Shown here: positions 4,863 through 6,139 of the stretch, one piece after another
Numbering within the stretch: the first letter of the stretch is position 1
How the letters are laid out: each line of letters begins with the position of its first letter
Source: Spirochaetaceae bacterium
GTDB taxonomy: Bacteria > Spirochaetota > Spirochaetia > Treponematales > Treponemataceae
DNA length: 6,139 bases
Reading direction: 5' to 3'
Assembly (NCBI GenBank): GCA_031290725.1
Contig: JAITMZ010000205.1
Span: 1 to 6,139 of the forward strand
Made by a program: the position numbers and the translations under genes
The notes under the pieces: model-generated
What the model saw: the letters and a program-made list of their open reading frames with translations, nothing else
Told to the model about the DNA's origin: nothing
The model's database searches: none

Positions 4863-5876
4863 CTACGCCCCCGCCCCCACAAGCGTCTCGTTGGTGGTGT
4901 CAATCGCGCTGCCCCCGACCCGTGGATCGCCGCCCACCGAGCCGCCGTTCGCGCCGAACACCGCCGTGCCGAAGCCGGCCTTGTAGAGCGCCGCCCCGCC
5001 ATAGTCGGCCGTATTGGCAAGACCGCCCCCCGCAGTGCTGCCGTAGACCGTACCACCCTCCAGGGTGAAGGTGCCGCTGTTATCGACACAGACCCCGCCG
5101 CCAAACGTGTTTGTGCTATTGCCGCTGATGGCGCCTCCCTGCATGATGAAGCTGCCGCCAGCGACATAGACCCCGCCGCCGTTCCCGGCGCTGTTGCCGC
5201 TGATGGCGCCCCCCTTCATGGTGAAGGTGCCGCCTTGGACAAAGACCCCGCCGCCGCCGCCGGGGAAGCCGCCGTTAGCATTGTCCTTGAGCGTGGCCCC
5301 CGCTTCCAGTGTAAAGGCGCCGCCGTTCACGTAGACCAGCGAACCGCTCGCATTTACCGCGCCCTTATTGCCGTCAACAGTGACGCCGCTGCCTATGGTG
5401 AGGGAGCCGCCGCTTTGCACGAAAAAGAGGGCGCTCGCAGCCGTGCCCAGCCGCTTCAGGGTGGTGCCGCTTGTTGATACGAGTTTGATGTGCTTGCCGC
5501 TGGCTATCGTGAGCACGGCGGCTATGTCCAGGTTCCCCGTTACGTTTATGACAAAGGGGTTGTCCGCTGTGCCGGCAGATGAGGCGGCTATCGCGTCCGC
5601 AAGCGTGGCGTAGTCGCCGCCGGCGCCCGCCGGGGCAGTGGGCACCACCGTCCGTGCTTCGACCGGCTCAGCAACCGCCGCCGAGCCGGTCCCTGAGCTT
5701 GTCGAAGGGCCGCCCAGGGTGATCACCACCGCGCCGGTCCCTGAGCCTGTCGAAGGGGTCGAAGGGCCGCCTACCACGGGCTGCTGGCAGCCCGCTACCA
5801 GCAGCGCAAACGCTGCCAGCGTATCGTCATCATCTTTTTCATCGTATCCTCCATAAATTCCGCATTTATTTTTCAT
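4863..5876 (-). CDS. Secreted beta-helix-type lipoprotein, signal peptide probably frameshifted
   Basis: The open frame runs from an ATG at 5876 (337 aa), but that start has no ribosome binding site and gives an implausible acidic N-terminus (D-E-K-D-D-D-D before A-A-F-A-L-L-V-A-G-C). The likely real start is the ATG at 5842, 5 bases after GGAGG, in another frame: it reads M-K-K-M-M-T-I and then hits a stop. Restoring one base near 5824-5826 joins it to L-A-A-F-A-L-L-V-A-G-C, a classic lipoprotein signal with lipobox Cys at residue 30 of the long frame. So there is a one-base deletion (or sequencing error) in the signal peptide. After a Ser/Gly/Pro-rich linker (about 35-85, made of dispersed repeats) and an N-terminal Y-A-T-L-A-D-A-I element, residues 150-280 carry repeats such as GGTFTMKGGAISGNS and GGSFIMQGGAISGNS, typical of right-handed parallel beta-helix surface proteins. 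It ends T-N-E-T-L-V-G-A-G-A, a normal family ending. Probable site: cell envelope. Function unknown. Confidence 0.75.
   Translation of the reverse strand: MKNKCGIYGGYDEKDDDDTLAAFALLVAGCQQPVVGGPSTPSTGSGTGAVVITLGGPSTSSGTGSAAVAEPVEARTVVPTAPAGAGGDYATLADAIAASSAGTADNPFVINVTGNLDIAAVLTIASGKHIKLVSTSGTTLKRLGTAASALFFVQSGGSLTIGSGVTVDGNKGAVNASGSLVYVNGGAFTLEAGATLKDNANGGFPGGGGGVFVQGGTFTMKGGAISGNSAGNGGGVYVAGGSFIMQGGAISGNSTNTFGGGVCVDNSGTFTLEGGTVYGSTAGGGLANTADYGGAALYKAGFGTAVFGANGGSVGGDPRVGGSAIDTTNETLVGAGA
5656..5771. repeat. Cluster of short dispersed REP-like palindromic repeats inside the lipoprotein gene
   Basis: CTGAGCTTGTCGAAGGG (5693-5709) and CTGAGCCTGTCGAAGGG (5741-5757) are near-identical and lie within two 24-bp copies offset by 48 bases. 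GTCGAAGGGCCGCC recurs at 5701-5714 and 5758-5771. An inverted copy, TTCGACCGGCTCAG (5658-5671), can pair with 5693-5706 at 12 of 14 positions. The CTGAGC-x2-GTCGAA core is a dispersed repeat I recall from many bacterial genomes. Here all copies stay in frame and encode G-P-S-T-x-S-T-G-S-G-T-G-type linker residues and A-E-P-V-E-A. Confidence 0.75.
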
Positions 5877-5901
5877 TACCGCACACTTGCGCTTTTTTCA
5901 A
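5843..5901 (-). promoter_or_regulatory. Promoter and ribosome binding site of the lipoprotein gene
   Basis: GGAGG (5852-5848) lies 5 bases before the ATG at 5842, which decides the start. Upstream, TTGAAA (5901-5896) is 17 bases from a weak -10 candidate, TAATGA (5878-5873). If that is used, transcription would begin near 5866, downstream of the ATG at 5876, again favouring the 5842 start. The RBS is solid; the promoter is weak because the -10 element matches poorly. Confidence 0.45.
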
Positions 5902-5915
5902 TTCCATGCTATGCT
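5887..5915 (+). promoter_or_regulatory. Sigma-70-like promoter with leaderless geometry
   Basis: TTGCGC (5887-5892) is separated by exactly 17 bases from TATGCT (5910-5915), and ATTCCC alone lies between the -10 element and the ATG at 5922. No Shine-Dalgarno sequence is present. Spacing and distance to the ATG are identical to those of the xdhB promoter. The element overlaps the divergent lipoprotein promoter region. Confidence 0.5.
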
Positions 5916-5921
5916 ATTCCC

Positions 5922-6139
5922 ATGACACTACAACAAACCGTTACCATACCCGCTGACCGGCGGCTGTATCTGGACTTGCCCCGCGACACACCGCTCGGCG
6001 AGGCAGACGTGAAGCTCATCATCACGCTGCACCGCGTTGACAGGCCCGTCGAGGCCCCTCTTCGGCCAAAAACGTTTGATCCGGTAAAAGCGCGGGCGGC
6101 GCACGAACGTATGTGCGGCATGTGCAAAACAGACGGGCA
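5922..6139 (+). CDS. Small protein, possible antitoxin of a toxin-antitoxin pair (3' end outside window)
   Basis: An open frame of 72 complete codons with no stop before the window ends. It begins M-T-L-Q-Q-T-V-T-I-P-A-D-R-R-L-Y-L-D-L-P, then P-L-G-E-A-D-V-K-L-I-I-T, an alternating pattern suggesting a small beta-strand DNA-binding domain of AbrB/antitoxin kind. A linker follows, then a segment with C65-G-M-C68. I recall small treponemal proteins starting QQTVxIPAxRRLxLDLP next to PIN-type toxin genes, so an antitoxin is the best guess. This is memory and the partner gene is out of view. The start is supported by the promoter just upstream and by the family-like opening, not by an RBS. It is divergent from the lipoprotein gene. 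The minus-strand ORF over the same bases looks like a shadow. Confidence 0.6.
   Translation, partial: MTLQQTVTIPADRRLYLDLPRDTPLGEADVKLIITLHRVDRPVEAPLRPKTFDPVKARAAHERMCGMCKTDG

Noticed and set aside
4766..5167. 133-aa minus-strand ORF running into the array
   Set aside because: It is the wrong-frame shadow of the lipoprotein gene, low in complexity, and stops inside the first array unit.

Overview
The window looks like a piece of a spirochaete chromosome, most likely a Treponema of the termite-gut type (T. azotonutricium / T. primitia group). This is inferred from remembered family resemblance, not from a search. The clues are a first gene that resembles treponemal proteins of unknown function, a small gene with the W-L-P-G-R-x-x-D-L opening seen in treponemal hypothetical families, a lipoprotein built of GGTFTMKGGAISGN-type repeats, and a terminal ORF resembling treponemal toxin-antitoxin partner genes. 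Coding DNA is fairly GC-rich, while the one long non-coding stretch is AT-richer and full of repeats.

Layout. (1) 1-1878, plus strand: a 411-aa protein of unknown function, closely followed by a six-TM rhomboid protease with an intact Ser/His dyad. (2) 1871-4082, minus strand: a compact operon reading xdhB-like FAD subunit, xdhC-like 2Fe-2S subunit, hisF. Neighbouring genes overlap by 1 and 7 bases. The Moco-binding subunit of the hydroxylase is absent. hisF and the rhomboid gene converge and overlap by 8 bp inside a perfect 8-bp inverted repeat. (3) 4083-4178: the promoter region of the xdhB operon, where a good sigma-70-like promoter sits so close to the ATG that the mRNA may be leaderless. 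(4) 4179-4502, minus: a 107-aa hypothetical gene with a strong Shine-Dalgarno site and a probably degenerate C-terminus. (5) 4503-4862: no conventional gene. It holds a tandem array of 21-bp units (nine full, one partial) flanked by 29-bp near-identical direct repeats. (6) 4863-5876, minus: a secreted beta-helix-type lipoprotein whose signal peptide appears to carry a one-base frameshift and whose linker contains several copies of a short dispersed palindromic repeat. (7) 5887-6139, plus: a second promoter with leaderless geometry and the start of a gene cut by the window end, possibly an antitoxin.

Functional picture. The two hydroxylase subunits could supply the electron-transfer half (2Fe-2S and FAD) of a xanthine dehydrogenase/purine hydroxylase whose catalytic subunit lies elsewhere. 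Their coupling to hisF, whose reaction releases the purine precursor AICAR, gives a loose purine theme, but this may be chance. The most unusual element is the 21-bp array. On the minus strand it encodes an uninterrupted heptapeptide repeat, in frame with the lipoprotein gene after that gene's TAG stop. Every difference between the units changes an amino acid in that frame. Whether this is expressed, or is only a minisatellite, cannot be settled from sequence alone.
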